Notes under the pieces: model-generated
Database searches by the model: none
Told to the model about the DNA's origin: nothing
What the model saw: only the letters and a program-made list of their open reading frames with translations
Made by a program: the position numbers and the translations under genes
In this document: positions 31,823 through 33,013 of the stretch, one piece after another
How positions within the stretch are numbered: the first letter of the stretch is position 1
How the letters are laid out: each line of letters starts with the position of its first letter
Assembly (NCBI GenBank): GCA_030053945.1
Contig: JASGCW010000012.1
Location: 38,121-71,133, forward strand
Reading direction: 5' to 3'
DNA length: 33,013 bases
Source: Limnohabitans sp.
Lineage (GTDB): Bacteria > Bacteroidota > Bacteroidia > Flavobacteriales > Flavobacteriaceae

Positions 31823-32964
31823 TTAGTTTCTTTTAAAACTTTTAAATATAAATTATTCATTTGATGCGCTATGTTTTCATCATTGAATTTCTGTACAAAA
31901 ATATGACCTTTTTCGGCCATATCTTTTCTTTTTTCTACATTATTCCATAATGAGAGAAGGGTTTCTTTGATATCCTGACTGTTTTTAGGATTTATATAGG
32001 CAGAATCTGGTCCGCCTGCTTCGGGTAAACAACTTACATTTGAAGTGATAACTGGTGTTTTTGAAAATAAAGCTTCAATGATAGGTATCCCAAATCCTTC
32101 ATATAACGATGGGTAAACAAAAATGGTTGCCAATTGGTAAATGACAGCTAACTCCTCCAATGAAATTCCAGATAAAAAGCGCACTTGATTTTTCATATTA
32201 TGTTCTTTCAAGTAGGCTTCAATAGTATCTGAATACTTTGTTTTTTTTCCTATAATGATGAGAGGGATTTCGGTGTTTTTTATCGCTTTTACTACTTCAA
32301 AAATATTTTTTCGTTCTTCGATAGTGCCCACATTCAAAATAAATTCCTTCGGAAGATTGTGTTTAGTAGCTACTTTTTCTTTTAATTCGGTAGGGTATTC
32401 TTTTTTAAAAGCATCGCTACAACCTTGATACAAAACCGAAATTTTATTAGGATCTACTTTAAAATAATCGATAATATCTTTCTTTGTTTGTTCAGAAATA
32501 GCAATGATATGATTGGCTTGTATTGCTGCTTTCTTAAATTTATAAAAATGAATTTTTCGGTCAAACCAACTATAGAATTGCGGAAATTTTAGAAAAATCA
32601 AGTCGTGGATGGTTACCACACTCTTTATGTTGTTTTGAGATAACTTAAAAGGAAGTTCACCAGAAAGTCCGTGAAAAATGTCTATTTTATCCCTTTGTAA
32701 ATCAGAGATTATTGCATTTTGTCTCCAGAAGTTTTTGAAAAATGTATTGATGAATCCAATAGGTGTTTTTTCTTCAACATTTGAATTTTCAATCGAAAAA
32801 TTGATTTTCTTTTTAATTTTTGGATTGTATAAAAGATAATGATTTTCAGGGTAAAATTGGTTGAGAATTCGAATCAAATCCCTACTGTAATTCCCAAGCC
32901 CAGTAGAATTATGAAAAATTCTTTTGGCTTCATATCCAATTGTTATCTTTTTTTTTTCTTCCAA
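31819..32964 (-). CDS. GT4 family glycosyltransferase
   Basis: A 381-residue GT-B enzyme of the GT4 (RfaB/mannosyltransferase-like) family. STGLGNYSRDL (20-30) is the N-terminal glycine loop, TIHDLIF (118-124) the acceptor region, NVGTIEERKNI (211-221) the linker strand and SLYEGFGIPIIEALF (286-300, the EX7E motif with E289 and E297) the nucleotide-sugar site. The start codon appears to be TTG at 32964: the frame has no ATG upstream before a TAA and no early internal ATG, while the conserved ITIGYEAKR follows at once. First gene of the leftward operon; the window ends 49 bases upstream, without a clear promoter box. Confidence 0.88.
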   Translation of the reverse strand: MEEKKKITIGYEAKRIFHNSTGLGNYSRDLIRILNQFYPENHYLLYNPKIKKKINFSIENSNVEEKTPIGFINTFFKNFWRQNAIISDLQRDKIDIFHGLSGELPFKLSQNNIKSVVTIHDLIFLKFPQFYSWFDRKIHFYKFKKAAIQANHIIAISEQTKKDIIDYFKVDPNKISVLYQGCSDAFKKEYPTELKEKVATKHNLPKEFILNVGTIEERKNIFEVVKAIKNTEIPLIIIGKKTKYSDTIEAYLKEHNMKNQVRFLSGISLEELAVIYQLATIFVYPSLYEGFGIPIIEALFSKTPVITSNVSCLPEAGGPDSAYINPKNSQDIKETLLSLWNNVEKRKDMAEKGHIFVQKFNDENIAHQMNNLYLKVLKETK

Positions 32965-33013
32965 TGTTATTCGTTTAGTACATCCAAATTATTCAAATCA
33001 AAAAGTCTTAATT

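Overview
The window is strongly AT-rich chromosomal DNA, most likely from a member of the Flavobacteriaceae (Bacteroidota, Flavobacterium-like). This rests on overall AT bias, several TAnnTTTG-type promoter boxes, no clear Shine-Dalgarno sites, and a gene mix typical of the group: a COX15-type heme A synthase, a DUF2339 protein, a PhyH-like dioxygenase, and dense GT2/GT4 glycan loci. I see no tRNA, rRNA, CRISPR array, plasmid gene or phage gene.

Layout. 1-1004 (+): three small hypothetical genes, the first running off the left edge. 1005-1268: a convergent junction rich in repeats. 1269-11160 (-): a giant DUF2339 membrane protein, an SGNH/AlgJ-like plus MBOAT O-acyltransferase pair, heme A synthase (ctaA), CCA-adding enzyme (cca), a GxxExxY family PD-(D/E)XK protein held between inverted repeats, and a Sua5/YrdC enzyme. 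11419-21903 (+): a tight operon for a nonulosonic acid (pseudaminic/legionaminic type): PseC aminotransferase, methyltransferase, aldo/keto reductase, an SpsF-cytidylyltransferase/class III aminotransferase fusion, a tandem-GNAT acetyltransferase, PseI synthase, a hexapeptide acyltransferase, a PhyH-like dioxygenase and a GT-B-like candidate transferase. 22254-25980 (-): four glycosyltransferases. 26076-28950 (+): a GT87-like membrane protein, a polyprenol-phosphate GT2 and a polysaccharide deacetylase. 29126-32964 (-): four more glycosyltransferases.

Working together. From 11 kb rightward the window is one surface-glycan locus: it makes and activates an unusual CMP-nonulosonic acid, decorates it, and assembles it into a glycan (O-antigen, capsule or protein O-glycan; the sequence does not decide). 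No Wzx, Wzy, initiating transferase, PseB or PseG is visible, so the pathway must be completed elsewhere or differ from the textbook one. The MBOAT/SGNH pair could O-acylate the exported glycan.

The most unusual structural signal is at the three convergent gene junctions, all of which carry repeats. Two hold clean MITE-like elements (339 bp and 177 bp, with terminal inverted repeats and flanking TAAATA or TATA duplications) inserted exactly at the stop codons of the flanking genes. Removing them on paper restores sensible ancestral stops, and in one case brings the operon back to within about 40 bp of an intrinsic terminator from which the insertion has separated it.
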